Of a DNA stretch of 34,266 nt, positions 1 to 9,445 are shown piece by piece. Origin of the DNA: Phycisphaeraceae bacterium (GTDB lineage: Bacteria > Planctomycetota > Phycisphaerae > Phycisphaerales > Phycisphaeraceae); contig PBAS01000082.1 in assembly GCA_002716625.1 (NCBI GenBank), positions 1 through 34,266 on the forward strand, in the 5' to 3' direction. Position numbers and translations under genes: made by a program. The notes under the pieces were generated by a model. That model was not told the origin of the DNA. It saw nothing but the letters and a program-made list of their open reading frames with translations, and did not search any database. Numbering within the stretch: the first letter of the stretch is position 1; each line of letters begins with the position of its first letter.

Positions 1-298
1 CGCCGCCTTTCATAGAAATCTATTGACGTTATAAATCGCCACGATTATAAAACAGGCATCATGTCCAGCTCGTTAACTAAATATCTCCTAGACCAAATCA
101 AATAGTATGAATCCTATGTTCTGTTTTTGGGTGACATGTGATTGAGGATTGGTTACTGTAAAAGCAAGCCAATTTTATAATGGCGCCGATTCAGGAAAGT
201 GGACGTGTTACCTTGGCAAATTGATTGTCAGACGCCCAAGAATAGATTCATGCTGATCAAGTGACCTCTTTCAAATCAAGCATAAAAAGGAAAGCGAT
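1..298. other. Upstream non-coding region of the FAD oxidoreductase gene
   Basis: No convincing gene is seen here. The stretch holds one strong sigma-70-like promoter with an imperfect inverted repeat in its spacer and -10 region (listed separately). Otherwise it is AT-rich sequence leading to a ribosome binding site (AAAAGG, about 286-291) in front of the ATG at 299. A 14-codon ATG reading frame at 61-105 is too short and too weakly supported to call. Confidence 0.5.
23..51 (+). promoter_or_regulatory. Candidate sigma-70 promoter with overlapping inverted repeat
   Basis: TTGACG at 23-28 and TATAAA at 46-51 are separated by 17 bp, close to the sigma-70 consensus. The spacer and -10 contain TTATAAATCG (29-38), CCA, and CGATTATAA (42-50), which form an inverted repeat with one bulged base. 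A repressor bound there would cover the -10. The nearest downstream gene is the FAD oxidoreductase at 299, which implies a leader of about 240 nt. The link to that gene is inference. Confidence 0.45.
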
Positions 299-1783
299 AT
301 GGCCGATGCTGATCAATCCTACGTAGACGAACCTGGCAAGCGAGTGCCTGTCGCCTATGAGGCGGACGTGGTTGTAGCGGGGGCTGGTATCGCTGGAACC
401 ATCGCCGCAATCGCCGCTGGCAGACATGGGGCAAAGACCATCATTGTTGATCGATTCGGCCAAATCGGAGGCAACATGGGGCCAGGGATGTTTGCCGGAG
501 GAAGTCTACATTTCGCTTTGAAGAATCAGTCCGACGCCGATGACACTGAGCTTCTTAACCGTACGGGCATGGGCAGCATAGCTGACGAGTTTCACCGCAG
601 AGTGATCTTCGGCCGTCCCAATGCCGATCGGATCACTCCCGAGGTTCGCCGCCAACTGGAGCAGACGCACCACAACGTGAGCGGCTATACGATGGGTAGT
701 GGTGGCGGTAGCCCGGGGTACTTAGTTGATTCCCAAATCAGCTCGGCCGTGGCGCTGGAAATGATGGACGAAGCGGGCGTGGAAACCTTGATGTCGGTCT
801 ATGTATCCGACCCCATTATGGTTGGCCACCGGGTATGCGGTCTCTTCGTTGAGACGATTTCCGGTCGCTGGGCACTACGCTCGAAGATCGTCATCGATGC
901 CACCGGACAGGCTGACGTGGCCATGCGGGCGGGTGCACCGGTCCTTCAACAGATGGTTCCAAACATGGGTTTGTGGTATTCGCTGGGTGGAGTGGATTGG
1001 GACCGCTACGAACAATTTTGTAGCGAAAACGAACAAGCCAACGAAGACGACCTTGCTTGGGCGCGTCGAACACTCCCTGGAGCCCGCAGCGAGGCGGACC
1101 CCGCCGCCGGTGACAACCACCTGCTGCCATTGATTCGCAAAGCCTGGGAAGCAAATGAGTTTAAATACAAGCGTCAGGTCGGGACGGGCATTATTCACAT
1201 TGCGATCCGGCGCATTACCGACGGAATGGCCGGCGGGCGAACTGGCACGGCGGGCGAGATTGACGTTGCCGATGCCAAGATCTACTCACAGATGGAGCGG
1301 GAACATCGGGGTCACATCTACCAGTGGGCACGGTTTCTACGAAAGTACGTACCTGGATTCGAGGACTCCTACATACTGGTCGTGGCGCCTTTCCTCGGAT
1401 CGCGGGGCGGCCGGTATATGGATGGCGTACACACTGCCTCCCGCGAGGATATGGAGACTGAGCGACAATTCGACGACGTCCTCTACGAGTACAATGACCG
1501 CCGTTCGCAAAAGAATTGCGACGTGCCCTATCGGACACTCGTGCCTCAACGGATTGATGGGCTACTGGCCTGCGGCCGCAGTAGCGTGCCCTATGGCCCG
1601 AACTTTCGAATGCGTAGCAATATGCTCATGAACGGCCAAGCCGCGGGTATAGCCGCCTCCCTGTGCGTCAACGAGAATGTCGAGCCGCGGGATCTGGACG
1701 TCCGCAAACTCCAGAAGATACTCGTGGACTTGGATTGCCCCGTGGCCGAAGATGAACGTCTGGTGGGGTTAGGTCTGAAGTGA
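299..1783 (+). CDS. FAD-dependent oxidoreductase (FAD_oxidored family)
   Basis: A 494-residue protein with an N-terminal FAD-binding Rossmann fold: a beta strand leads into GAGIAG at residues 28-33, and an acidic residue (IIVD) follows about 20 residues later. The next segment, QIGGNMGPGMFAGG, resembles the FAD_oxidored (PF12831) group. Near the C-terminus a second FAD-contact region (GLLACGRSS, then MRSNMLMNGQAAGIAAS) is typical of this fold. No signal peptide or membrane segment is visible, so it is probably cytoplasmic. The substrate cannot be read from the sequence. In planctomycetes this family often accompanies sugar or glycoside catabolism genes, and a Gfo/Idh/MocA oxidoreductase lies convergent beyond the tRNA. 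AAAAGG about 8 nt upstream supports the ATG. Confidence 0.85.
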   Translation: MADADQSYVDEPGKRVPVAYEADVVVAGAGIAGTIAAIAAGRHGAKTIIVDRFGQIGGNMGPGMFAGGSLHFALKNQSDADDTELLNRTGMGSIADEFHRRVIFGRPNADRITPEVRRQLEQTHHNVSGYTMGSGGGSPGYLVDSQISSAVALEMMDEAGVETLMSVYVSDPIMVGHRVCGLFVETISGRWALRSKIVIDATGQADVAMRAGAPVLQQMVPNMGLWYSLGGVDWDRYEQFCSENEQANEDDLAWARRTLPGARSEADPAAGDNHLLPLIRKAWEANEFKYKRQVGTGIIHIAIRRITDGMAGGRTGTAGEIDVADAKIYSQMEREHRGHIYQWARFLRKYVPGFEDSYILVVAPFLGSRGGRYMDGVHTASREDMETERQFDDVLYEYNDRRSQKNCDVPYRTLVPQRIDGLLACGRSSVPYGPNFRMRSNMLMNGQAAGIAASLCVNENVEPRDLDVRKLQKILVDLDCPVAEDERLVGLGLK

Positions 1784-1992
1784 CAAGATTTCTCGAAGGA
1801 ACAAGTATTTTGAGTTCTTAGTCGATCATCTCAACGAGGAACATCTTACGCCTCAGAACCTCGCCAAGCTTAACGAGGTCCAGCACGATGCGATGAGCAT
1901 AGCGCACGTGATCACAACACTAACGATCGTAAGCCTTTGGATTTAGCAGACATACGCGACCCCAAGCGACGCAGGGACACGAGATGCAAAAG

Positions 1993-2066
1993 CGAGGGTG
2001 ACGGGACTCGAACCCGCAACCTCCGGATCGACAGTCCGGTGCTCTAACCAATTGAGCTACACCCCC
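1993..2066 (-). tRNA. tRNA-Asp (anticodon GTC)
   Basis: Read on the minus strand this 74-nt cloverleaf starts GGGGGTG, followed by T8, A9 and a GCTC D-stem. The anticodon loop is CTGTCGA, giving anticodon GTC. The T-arm contains GGTTCGAGTCC. The acceptor stem closes with CACCCTC (one G-T pair) and the discriminator base is G, the usual identity base for tRNA-Asp. The CCA end is not encoded. Confidence 0.95.
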
Positions 2067-2143
2067 GGGGTCACTTCCCCTGGAACAAAACCGGCATAAG
2101 CGCGATATTTCAACCGCTGCCTTTATTGCCGGATCGTCACGTC

Positions 2144-2171
2144 AGTGTAGAAGCCGCGGCAAGGTTGTCAA
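2144..2171 (-). promoter_or_regulatory. Candidate promoter of tRNA-Asp
   Basis: On the minus strand TTGACA (2171-2166) and TACACT (2149-2144) are spaced 16 bp apart. They lie about 80 bp before the tRNA-Asp 5' end and just upstream of the start of the tRNA transcript direction. The site falls between the end of the Gfo/Idh gene and the tRNA, so the tRNA could have its own promoter. This is a motif match only. Confidence 0.4.
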
Positions 2172-2184
2172 TAGAATCAAGCGG

Positions 2185-3384
2185 CTACTTCACCTGGCTC
2201 AGCTTGATCGGACAGCGATTGTTTGCGGATTCGATTGCTGCGTGCAGGACGCGCTGGGTGATGTACGCGTCCTGAAAGTCAGGCATGGGCACCAGTGGCT
2301 TGCGGCCGCCGATCATTTTGAACATGTCGCCGGCCATGTTAATAAAGCCGTGCTCGTAACCCAGGTAATGCGCATCAGGCCACCAGGCATCAGCGTAGGG
2401 ATGGCCGTGCTGGCCACGTGTCACGTCAATGGTTCGCCAGCCTTGCAGCCGGGGTGGATCGGTTAGATCAAACCAGTCCAATTCATTCATCCGATCAAAA
2501 TTGAACCGCAACGCGCCCTTGTCGCCATGGATCTCAATCCGGTTGTGATTTTTCTCGCCCGTGGCCAGGCGTGTCGCTTCAAAGCTGGCAGCCGCGCCGC
2601 CTCGAAAGCGAGCAAGAAACAGGACCGCATCATCCACCGTGCTACGGCCCTTGCGTAATGATGCATTTTTCTTCTTTGATCGACTTGCTCCTGTTGCTGG
2701 CTGATCGATCAGGTCACGCTGCTTGATAAATGTCTGGGCAATCGAGCCAACCACCTCCGTCACTTCGTCACCCGTGATGAACCGCGCCATATCAATGATG
2801 TGCGCGTTGAGATCGCCATGTGCACCTGACCCGGCCTGCGAACCTTTAAAACGCCAGAGCAAGGGTGTTGCCGGACCGCCCCAATCCTGCAGGTAGCAGG
2901 CACGCACATGATATATCCTGCCCAAACGCCCTTCGCTCGCCAGTTGATGCGCCAAGGCAACTGCAGGACACCGTCGATAGTTGTACCAGACAAATGTGCG
3001 ACAACCCTTGGCCCGCCTCGCGGCGGCAAGCATCTGGCGTGCGTCGTCCAGTGTGCCAGCCAACGGCTTCTCGCAGGCCACATGCTTGCCCAACTCCAAC
3101 GACGCAATCGCCTGCTCCGCGTGCACATGGTTCGGGGTGCCGATATCGACTAGATCGATGTTGGGATTATCCACCACCATCTTCCAATCCGTTGTCCAAC
3201 TTTGCCAGCCCCAGCGTTGTGCAAAGGCGTTCAAATCCTTGCCATCGCGCGCGGTCACCGTATCCATCACCGGCATAACAGGTAGGTCAAAGAATTTGCC
3301 GACCTTGAGATATGCGTTCGAATGAACCCGGCCCATGAACTTAGAGCCGATCAAAGCCACATTGACTGTTTTCGTCGCCACCAA
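2185..3384 (-). CDS. Gfo/Idh/MocA family oxidoreductase
   Basis: A 399-residue NAD(P)-dependent oxidoreductase. Residues 8-20 form the Rossmann dinucleotide site (VALIGSKFMGRVH). The family signature EKPL is at residues 105-108, where the lysine normally takes part in catalysis. GTPNHVH (82-88) is the usual substrate and cofactor contact loop. The second domain contains D191-x3-H195 (DLNAHIID), the conserved Asp/His pair of the family. Length and domain order are normal and no signal peptide is seen. Substrates in this family are mostly sugars, inositols and their derivatives; the exact one cannot be told here. It ends next to tRNA-Asp and shows no operon partner. Confidence 0.9.
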   Translation of the reverse strand: MVATKTVNVALIGSKFMGRVHSNAYLKVGKFFDLPVMPVMDTVTARDGKDLNAFAQRWGWQSWTTDWKMVVDNPNIDLVDIGTPNHVHAEQAIASLELGKHVACEKPLAGTLDDARQMLAAARRAKGCRTFVWYNYRRCPAVALAHQLASEGRLGRIYHVRACYLQDWGGPATPLLWRFKGSQAGSGAHGDLNAHIIDMARFITGDEVTEVVGSIAQTFIKQRDLIDQPATGASRSKKKNASLRKGRSTVDDAVLFLARFRGGAAASFEATRLATGEKNHNRIEIHGDKGALRFNFDRMNELDWFDLTDPPRLQGWRTIDVTRGQHGHPYADAWWPDAHYLGYEHGFINMAGDMFKMIGGRKPLVPMPDFQDAYITQRVLHAAIESANNRCPIKLSQVK

Positions 3385-3518
3385 CTAGTGTCCGAATTGG
3401 TTGAACAGGGTGTCGCGATCTTACCCGGGGTCCCAATGGGGTCAACCTGCTGCCAATGGTTGTGCATGAATCTGGAGGGACTCGAGATCCATATGCGTTA
3501 CGGGGAAACCAGGATCCT

Positions 3519-3983
3519 TCAACCACGCTTGGCCAACGGTATTCCGCCGGCAAGCTTCCGATGATGCTGCTCAAGCCGCTCGAGCTCGCCCTGCTTGTCG
3601 CCCAAAAGGTCTGCCAGTTCATCAACCGCACCTTGGATCGGCGAGTCACTGCCGGCGTGTTCAATTGCACGTTGATAGGCTGCTACTTGGTACCGATGTT
3701 CCTCCACCAACAGCGGCAGCAGATGACCAAGATCGGTGTAATGGAACTGGGCCACGCTGGGCTCAAAAACCGACGGCGAGCCCGGCTGCTCCAACTGGTC
3801 AAGCAGAAGTGAAAGCCGCCGTGCATGCTCGGCACCGGCGGCAGCCATCGCCTGGATATCAGACTAGATCGCGAAGGTCGACGTGTTGAGGTAGGGCGCT
3901 GCGTCGTACAGATGGCTGACCAAACCGTGCGTTTCGGTCGCCAGCAGGAAGTTCAGTTCATCACCTAGCGATTCGGCGTCCAT
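3519..3983 (-). pseudogene. Ferritin-like four-helix protein, interrupted by an in-frame TAG
   Basis: The frame starts at ATG 3983, 36 bp after the nuoN stop, and continues to TGA at 3519-3521, about 154 codons, except for one TAG at 3866-3864 (codon 40). Reading on both sides is coherent: MDAESLGDELNFLLATETHG before the stop, then SDIQAMAAAGAEHARRL and further helices after it. The four predicted helices carry acidic/His pairs in a ferritin-like pattern: Glu in helix 1 (ATETHG), E-x-x-H in helix 2 (AEHARR), Glu in helix 3 (LVEEHRY) and E-x-x-H in helix 4 (RLEQHH). A di-iron or ferritin-like fold is inferred, not proven. TAG is one change from TGG (Trp) or CAG (Gln), so this may be recent inactivation or a sequencing/assembly error. 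A shorter product could start at ATG 3848. It probably shares the nuo transcript. Confidence 0.6.
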
Positions 3984-4019
3984 TGACAGCAACTCGATCC
4001 GGGTGTCTCTCTGGAAAAA

Positions 4020-5588
4020 CTAGTGCCCATTACCGGGGACAGCGGCTACGGCAGGCTCAACTAATGACAATGCACTCCCCGGCGCCTCGCGGACAATAAT
4101 CGTTGCGTAGTCTTCCGTGAGATCAGCCGCCTGTGTTGGCAAAAGTCCGGTCCACACCAGTGCCAACGCGCATATCAACAGTAACATGAACCCGGCTGCC
4201 TGCGGTGTGATCACCATGCGATTCTCGTCGTCTTTTACAAAAGCCATGTAATACACGGGCCGCATGTAGTAGTAGAGGCTGATCACCGTATTGATAAACA
4301 GAACGATGATCAATACAAATGCAACGTCCTTGGCCACACTGAACATCGCCATCCCCAAAAATATCTTGGCCATGAAACCGCCCAATCCGGGCATGCCAAA
4401 AAGACTCAACAGGAACAGCGTCAACAGCACCGCAAGAGCCGGCGAGCGGCCCATGAGACCCGAATAATCGCGAAGATCTTCGCTGCCTGTCTGCCGGGCA
4501 ACCAAACCGGCAACGGTAAACGCGCCCAGGTTCATGAACATGTAAACCACGAGATAAAAGAGAATGGCACCGCCCAGCCTTGAATCTCCAACCGCAACAA
4601 CCGCCGTAAGACTTGCCGCCATGATCATGTACCCGGCATGGGCAATGGAACTATAGGCAAGCAGCCGCTTGATATTGCCCTGATGCAGCGCGACAAGGTT
4701 TCCCCATGTGGCGGTGACACCGCCGAGTATGGCCACGGCAGTGGCCAGGCCTATGTAATGTCCTTCGCCACCAAAAAAGGCGAATGCATAAAGGATGCGG
4801 AGCAACAGGCATACCGCGGCGCCCTTGGAGGCCACCGAAAGAAACGTGGTGATCTCGATCGGAGCGCCTTCGAAGACATCGGGGCACCAAAAATGCAGTG
4901 GCACAGCAGAAAGCTTGAACGCAATTCCGGCGAACATTGCCAACATGCCGACCGCAAGCAGCGGGGTCCCCCCGCCGACACTTGCCTGGTATGCAATCTG
5001 AGAAAGATCCAGGGAGCCGACGGCACCATAGATCAGCGACATGCCGTAAACGCTCACAGCGCTTGATGCTGCGCCAAACAACACGTACTTCAAAGCCCCC
5101 TCGGTTGAACGCCGATGATGCTTGCGGAAACCGGCCAGCGCAAAACTGGGCATTGACGCCGCCTCAATCGCAATAAAGATCATGAGGAGGTTGGATGCCG
5201 ATGCCATCAGTGCCATGCCGACCGTTGCGCCCAGCAGCAGGCACATGAAATCCGGCACGTCATATACCGCCATCTCGCGCTGTGAGGTCATCAGCCACTG
5301 GGCCACCACGAACAAGGTGAATGCCAACAGAAGAACTTTGAAGAAGTTGCTGAACGGATCGATGGTGAGCATGCCGGAAAATACATGCACGGTACCACCC
5401 GTCCCAAAAGATCCCATGGGAACGTAGACCAATGCAAGGACCAGGCCGACCATCGTGACCACAACCGGCGCCAAAACACTGCGGCGCCGGACAAATGGAA
5501 CCAAAAGCACCGCGCACATGGCAATCACCAGCCATATCTCCGGCATCACACGCTGCACCTGATCCCATTGTGGTAGTTCGACGGTCAT
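4020..5588 (-). CDS. nuoN: NADH-quinone oxidoreductase subunit N
   Basis: A 522-residue multi-pass inner-membrane protein, one of the three antiporter-like proton-pumping subunits of complex I. Hydrophobic segments run almost the whole length, consistent with about 14 membrane helices. The family's key charged residues are visible: a membrane Glu at about 142 (FIAIEAASMPSF) and a Lys at about 225 in GIAFKLSAVPLHFWCPDVFEGAP, the NuoN version of the antiporter motif. The protein is at the longer end of normal. It is the last nuo gene of the run J-K-L-M-N, with 33 bp separating it from nuoM. The broken ferritin-like gene follows. Confidence 0.96.
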   Translation of the reverse strand: MTVELPQWDQVQRVMPEIWLVIAMCAVLLVPFVRRRSVLAPVVVTMVGLVLALVYVPMGSFGTGGTVHVFSGMLTIDPFSNFFKVLLLAFTLFVVAQWLMTSQREMAVYDVPDFMCLLLGATVGMALMASASNLLMIFIAIEAASMPSFALAGFRKHHRRSTEGALKYVLFGAASSAVSVYGMSLIYGAVGSLDLSQIAYQASVGGGTPLLAVGMLAMFAGIAFKLSAVPLHFWCPDVFEGAPIEITTFLSVASKGAAVCLLLRILYAFAFFGGEGHYIGLATAVAILGGVTATWGNLVALHQGNIKRLLAYSSIAHAGYMIMAASLTAVVAVGDSRLGGAILFYLVVYMFMNLGAFTVAGLVARQTGSEDLRDYSGLMGRSPALAVLLTLFLLSLFGMPGLGGFMAKIFLGMAMFSVAKDVAFVLIIVLFINTVISLYYYMRPVYYMAFVKDDENRMVITPQAAGFMLLLICALALVWTGLLPTQAADLTEDYATIIVREAPGSALSLVEPAVAAVPGNGH

Positions 5589-5621
5589 CTTGATTCCAAT
5601 AGTACCTTCACATCAGCGAAC

Positions 5622-7205
5622 TCAACTACCCGACACGCTGAGAACTCCTAATCCATCGCGCAACATGTTGGTCAACGACTCAAATGTGCTGTCGGTAATG
5701 TTGAAGATCAGAACCGGCACAATCCCGAACACGAATGCCGCGATCCCCAGGACAGCCATGATCGCGTACTCGCGACCACGCACGGGTTCGAATGATTCAT
5801 ATTCCGGTTTTGGTAGGCCCATGTACACACGCTGGAACATCCACAAGATGTAGCCCGCAGTCAAAACAACACCCGAGGCGGCAAGGATGCCGAATGTATA
5901 AACCAATCCGACCTGATGTTCGAAATTCGCTGCAGCCTCAAACGTTCCTAGTAGAACCATGATCTCGCCAATAAATCCGCATAGGCCGGGTAAACCCATA
6001 CCTGCAAAAAAACCGACCATCGCCCAGCCCGAATACCCAGGCCAAGTCAACCACAAACCGCCAAAGCGATTCAGGTCGCGATGGTGGGCCCGGTCGTAAA
6101 CCACGCCGACCAGGAAGAACATCATGGCGCTGGTGATCCCGTGGGCGATCATCTGGAAATATGCACCGTCAAATCCCGTTCGCGTCAGAACGGCCAGCCC
6201 CAACGTCACATATCCCATGTGACTGACCGAGGAATAGGCCACCATCTTTTTCCAGTCGGTCTGGGCTATGGCGCATAATGCGCCGTAGATAATTGACACA
6301 ACACCAATCGTTGCGACCGCAACCCAAAATGTCGCCGCAGCGTCAGGGAACAGTGGCCATGTGATGCGCATCATGGCGTACCCGCCCATCTTCAGCAGCA
6401 CACCGGCAAGCACCATTGATATCGGCGTGGGCGCCTCAACGTGCGCATCGGGCAGCCAAGTATGAAACGGTACGGCGGGCAACTTGATCAAAAAGGCGAT
6501 CAGCGTTAACCAGAAAGCCCACTTGCCGAACACTTCGTGCAAGCCTCCGTTGCCAAACACCGCACGGACCGCCGCCGACTGGAGTGATAGCTCCGAGCTG
6601 GAAACAATCGTCCACAACTGCTTGCCGTTGGCCCCGTCAATGTTTGGCGTGTAAAGAAACAATCCAAGCATCACGATGAGCAGGCAGATTGATCCGGCCA
6701 GGGTGTAAAGGAAGAACTTAATGGCCGCGTATTCCTTTCGCGGCCCACCCCAGATACCGATCAGGAAGTACATCGGCAGTAGTGAGATCTCAAAGAACAC
6801 GTAGAACAAGAACATGTCCAGGGCCAGAAAGACGCCCAACATGCCGGTCAAGAGCAACATGTACAGGGCGTTGTATGCCTTGGCGGCCTTGTCAATTTTC
6901 CAACCTGCAGCCACGACCAGGACCGACAACGCCGTGGTCAGCAGCACCAACGGTAAACTCAATCCGTCCAAGCCCGTCCGGTAGTGGACGTTGATCGCCT
7001 CGATCCAAACCAGACTGCTTTCGAATTGCACCCCACCCTGGTCAAAACTGTAATTGCACAGCAGCACAATGCTCATCACGAGCGTGACAATGGAGCCGGC
7101 AAGTGCCAACCGCTTTGCCCATTCACCGCTGGGCGCCAGCAGGCACAGACCCCCGAAGATCATGGGAACATAAATCATCCAGTTTAGCAGGCTGGGCATA
7201 TCCAT
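5622..7205 (-). CDS. nuoM: NADH-quinone oxidoreductase subunit M
   Basis: A 527-residue inner-membrane proton-translocating subunit of complex I. The conserved Glu of the antiporter family is at 139 (LFYVFFEISLLPMYFLIG). The central Lys is at 241, in FLIKLPAVPFHTWLPDAHVEAP, a clear NuoM/L signature. About 14 hydrophobic helices are predicted. The start ATG 7205 follows nuoL by about 50 bp. Its place between nuoL and nuoN is the standard complex I order, so the three subunits are probably made from one transcript. Confidence 0.97.
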   Translation of the reverse strand: MDMPSLLNWMIYVPMIFGGLCLLAPSGEWAKRLALAGSIVTLVMSIVLLCNYSFDQGGVQFESSLVWIEAINVHYRTGLDGLSLPLVLLTTALSVLVVAAGWKIDKAAKAYNALYMLLLTGMLGVFLALDMFLFYVFFEISLLPMYFLIGIWGGPRKEYAAIKFFLYTLAGSICLLIVMLGLFLYTPNIDGANGKQLWTIVSSSELSLQSAAVRAVFGNGGLHEVFGKWAFWLTLIAFLIKLPAVPFHTWLPDAHVEAPTPISMVLAGVLLKMGGYAMMRITWPLFPDAAATFWVAVATIGVVSIIYGALCAIAQTDWKKMVAYSSVSHMGYVTLGLAVLTRTGFDGAYFQMIAHGITSAMMFFLVGVVYDRAHHRDLNRFGGLWLTWPGYSGWAMVGFFAGMGLPGLCGFIGEIMVLLGTFEAAANFEHQVGLVYTFGILAASGVVLTAGYILWMFQRVYMGLPKPEYESFEPVRGREYAIMAVLGIAAFVFGIVPVLIFNITDSTFESLTNMLRDGLGVLSVSGS

Positions 7206-7256
7206 ATCAGTTATCCGTTAACGTCAACACAAACTCTTTGATAGTCGAAACTTCAT

Positions 7257-9404
7257 TTACGCACCAAACACCATCACCGTCGTCACAACGGCCAATACAA
7301 CCAGTACCGCCGACGCAAAGAATATGAGCACATAACCACGCACGCGACCTGCATGAGTCGCTCGCAACAGCCCGCCACTACTATGTGCCGCAGCTGCCGC
7401 AGCATTAACTGAACCATCGATCAGGTGAATATCAAATGCACCGATCAAAAACGCCGCCGCCTTACCCAGTAAACCGACAAGATTCACAATGCCGTCCACA
7501 ATGTACTTGTCAAAGACGGCAGCAATCATTGAAATCAGTTTCCCCAATCCAACGACAAACGTGTCGTACAGTGCATCAAAGTAGAACTTGTTGTACGCCC
7601 AGGTGTAAAGGAGGTTAATGCCGGGTATTGCGGCAATCTTTGAACTGAACTTCATGCCCGGAATGTACAGGATAATTCCAGCAGCCAACATGATGATCCA
7701 GGCCAGGCCATTGAGAAGGTATACGTGTGTCGTGTGCATTGCGTGGCCATGCGCCAAGTGATCAGCGCCTTGGATCCATGCCACCTGGGGTTCAGACGCC
7801 ACAATCAGAGATTGCCAGAAACCCATGAGGAACGGGGCGGTAAGAATCGCCATGGCAGCCAGTACGATCTGCGGCACACACATCGTCCACGGTGCTTCAT
7901 GGGCATGGTCAAACAGCTTCTGGTTGCGAGGCTTGCCGAGGAAAGTCAATGCAAAGCTTCGGGCCATATAGAAAACGGTAATGTAGGCGACAACGGTCGG
8001 GGCCAGCCAGAAAAGGTTCGCCGCAGCACCAAACGTATCGTGCAACGCATGGCCATAACTTACCGTGCCGGCGATGATGCCGTCCTTGGAGTAGAAACCA
8101 CTGATCCCAAACTCCGTCCAAGGGATCGAGGCGCCGGCAATTGCAAGCGTGCAGACAAGGTAGCAAGCCATGGTAACCGGCAGCTTCTTGCCAAGACCAC
8201 CATATTGCCTCATGTCCTGCTCGTGATGGGCTGCGTTGATCACGGAACCGGAACACTGGAACAAGCAGCATTTGAAAAATGCGTGGGTGACCAAGTGAAA
8301 CAGTGCAAACGCATAGGCGCCAGCACCCAAGCCTAGGATCATGTAACCCAGTTGGGAAAGCGTTGAATAGGCTAAAACGCGCTTGATGTCAGTCATCACC
8401 AGTGCCATGCATGCGGCAATAACAAGCGTGATCAGGCCAATCACCGCAACAAATACATGCGCCGCAGGGGTCAGGATGGGATAGATGCGACCAGTCAGAT
8501 AGACCCCGGCAGCCACCATTGTGGCTGAGTGAACAATGGACGAAACGGGAGTGGGACCCTCCATCGCATCCGGCAGCCAGGTGTGCAGCGGGAACTGAGC
8601 GCTTTTGCCGATTGCACCAAAGAACAAGCCAATTCCCGCCGCAGTCAGCCAAAGCGGCGGGTTGGTAATACTGTGCCCATCCTGTTCGATGAGCGTCTTG
8701 ATCGCATCGAACATGGTGACGACCTGCCCCTCGACCATGCCACTGGCACCACCAGCAGCCGGTAACAATAACTTGCCACCCAGCTGATAGAATAGAATGC
8801 CAAAACCGATCAGGAAACCAGCGTCCCCGATCCGATTCATTACAAATGCTTTCTTGCACGCCAGCTGCGGGCCCCTCTTTTCAAACCAGAACCCGATCAG
8901 CAGGTAACTCGTCAAGCCGACCAACTCCCAGAAGACAAACATCTGCATGATCGAATTGCTGATCACAATTCCCAGCATTGAAAATGTGAAGAGCGACAAA
9001 TAGGCAAAAAATCGGTTGTACCGCTTGTCGCCGTTCATGTAACCAATGCTGTAAAGATGCACCAGCAATGAAATAAGCGTTACCATCGCCATCATCGCGA
9101 TGGTGAGATTGTCCACGAGAATACCCAAGTAAAGGTGCCCCGCTTCCGTGCTGGGAATGGGTATCCATGGAATGGATTTAAGTAGCGAAAGTCCCCTGCG
9201 ATCCGCCTCAGGGACACCGAGCCAAGTCACCAGCGAAACCAAAGCGCAGACAAATGAACCAGCCATCACCGCAGTGGCAAACCAGCCGGCTGCCTTGAAC
9301 ATGACACGCCGGGTCAGGATGATCATGATGAACGCACTGGCCAACGGCAACAGGGTCGCCATGCCCAGGAGTGTTAAAATCAGTTCAGCTTGTTGCGGTG
9401 CCAT
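7257..9404 (-). CDS. nuoL: NADH-quinone oxidoreductase subunit L
   Basis: A 715-residue inner-membrane subunit, the distal antiporter-like pump of complex I. The membrane Glu is at 160 (MFVFWELVGLTSYLLIGFW) and the central Lys at 267 (GAIGKSAQFPLHTWLPDAMEG). SIVHSATMVAAGVY follows, as in other NuoL proteins. The C-terminal part (from about 590) contains the long lateral-helix region and the final helix that distinguish NuoL from NuoM and NuoN. It is roughly 100 residues longer than typical enteric NuoL, with extra loop sequence around 520-570 that includes a His-rich stretch. The gap to nuoK is about 40 bp. Confidence 0.97.
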   Translation of the reverse strand: MAPQQAELILTLLGMATLLPLASAFIMIILTRRVMFKAAGWFATAVMAGSFVCALVSLVTWLGVPEADRRGLSLLKSIPWIPIPSTEAGHLYLGILVDNLTIAMMAMVTLISLLVHLYSIGYMNGDKRYNRFFAYLSLFTFSMLGIVISNSIMQMFVFWELVGLTSYLLIGFWFEKRGPQLACKKAFVMNRIGDAGFLIGFGILFYQLGGKLLLPAAGGASGMVEGQVVTMFDAIKTLIEQDGHSITNPPLWLTAAGIGLFFGAIGKSAQFPLHTWLPDAMEGPTPVSSIVHSATMVAAGVYLTGRIYPILTPAAHVFVAVIGLITLVIAACMALVMTDIKRVLAYSTLSQLGYMILGLGAGAYAFALFHLVTHAFFKCCLFQCSGSVINAAHHEQDMRQYGGLGKKLPVTMACYLVCTLAIAGASIPWTEFGISGFYSKDGIIAGTVSYGHALHDTFGAAANLFWLAPTVVAYITVFYMARSFALTFLGKPRNQKLFDHAHEAPWTMCVPQIVLAAMAILTAPFLMGFWQSLIVASEPQVAWIQGADHLAHGHAMHTTHVYLLNGLAWIIMLAAGIILYIPGMKFSSKIAAIPGINLLYTWAYNKFYFDALYDTFVVGLGKLISMIAAVFDKYIVDGIVNLVGLLGKAAAFLIGAFDIHLIDGSVNAAAAAAHSSGGLLRATHAGRVRGYVLIFFASAVLVVLAVVTTVMVFGA

Positions 9405-9445
9405 GGCAGTTGTCTTTGCTGGTGTTTGATCCGATCCGCCGCCGC

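Noticed and set aside
1788..1946. Open stretch of 53 codons after the FAD oxidoreductase (…NKYFEFLVDHLNEEHLTPQNLAKLNEV…) that looks protein-like
   Set aside because: It has no usable start codon in frame and overlaps the preceding stop region. It could be a gene remnant, but I cannot assign it to any family.
7725..8336. 203-codon plus-strand reading frame
   Set aside because: It is fully antisense to nuoL, whose family motifs are clear; the frame has no motif of its own.
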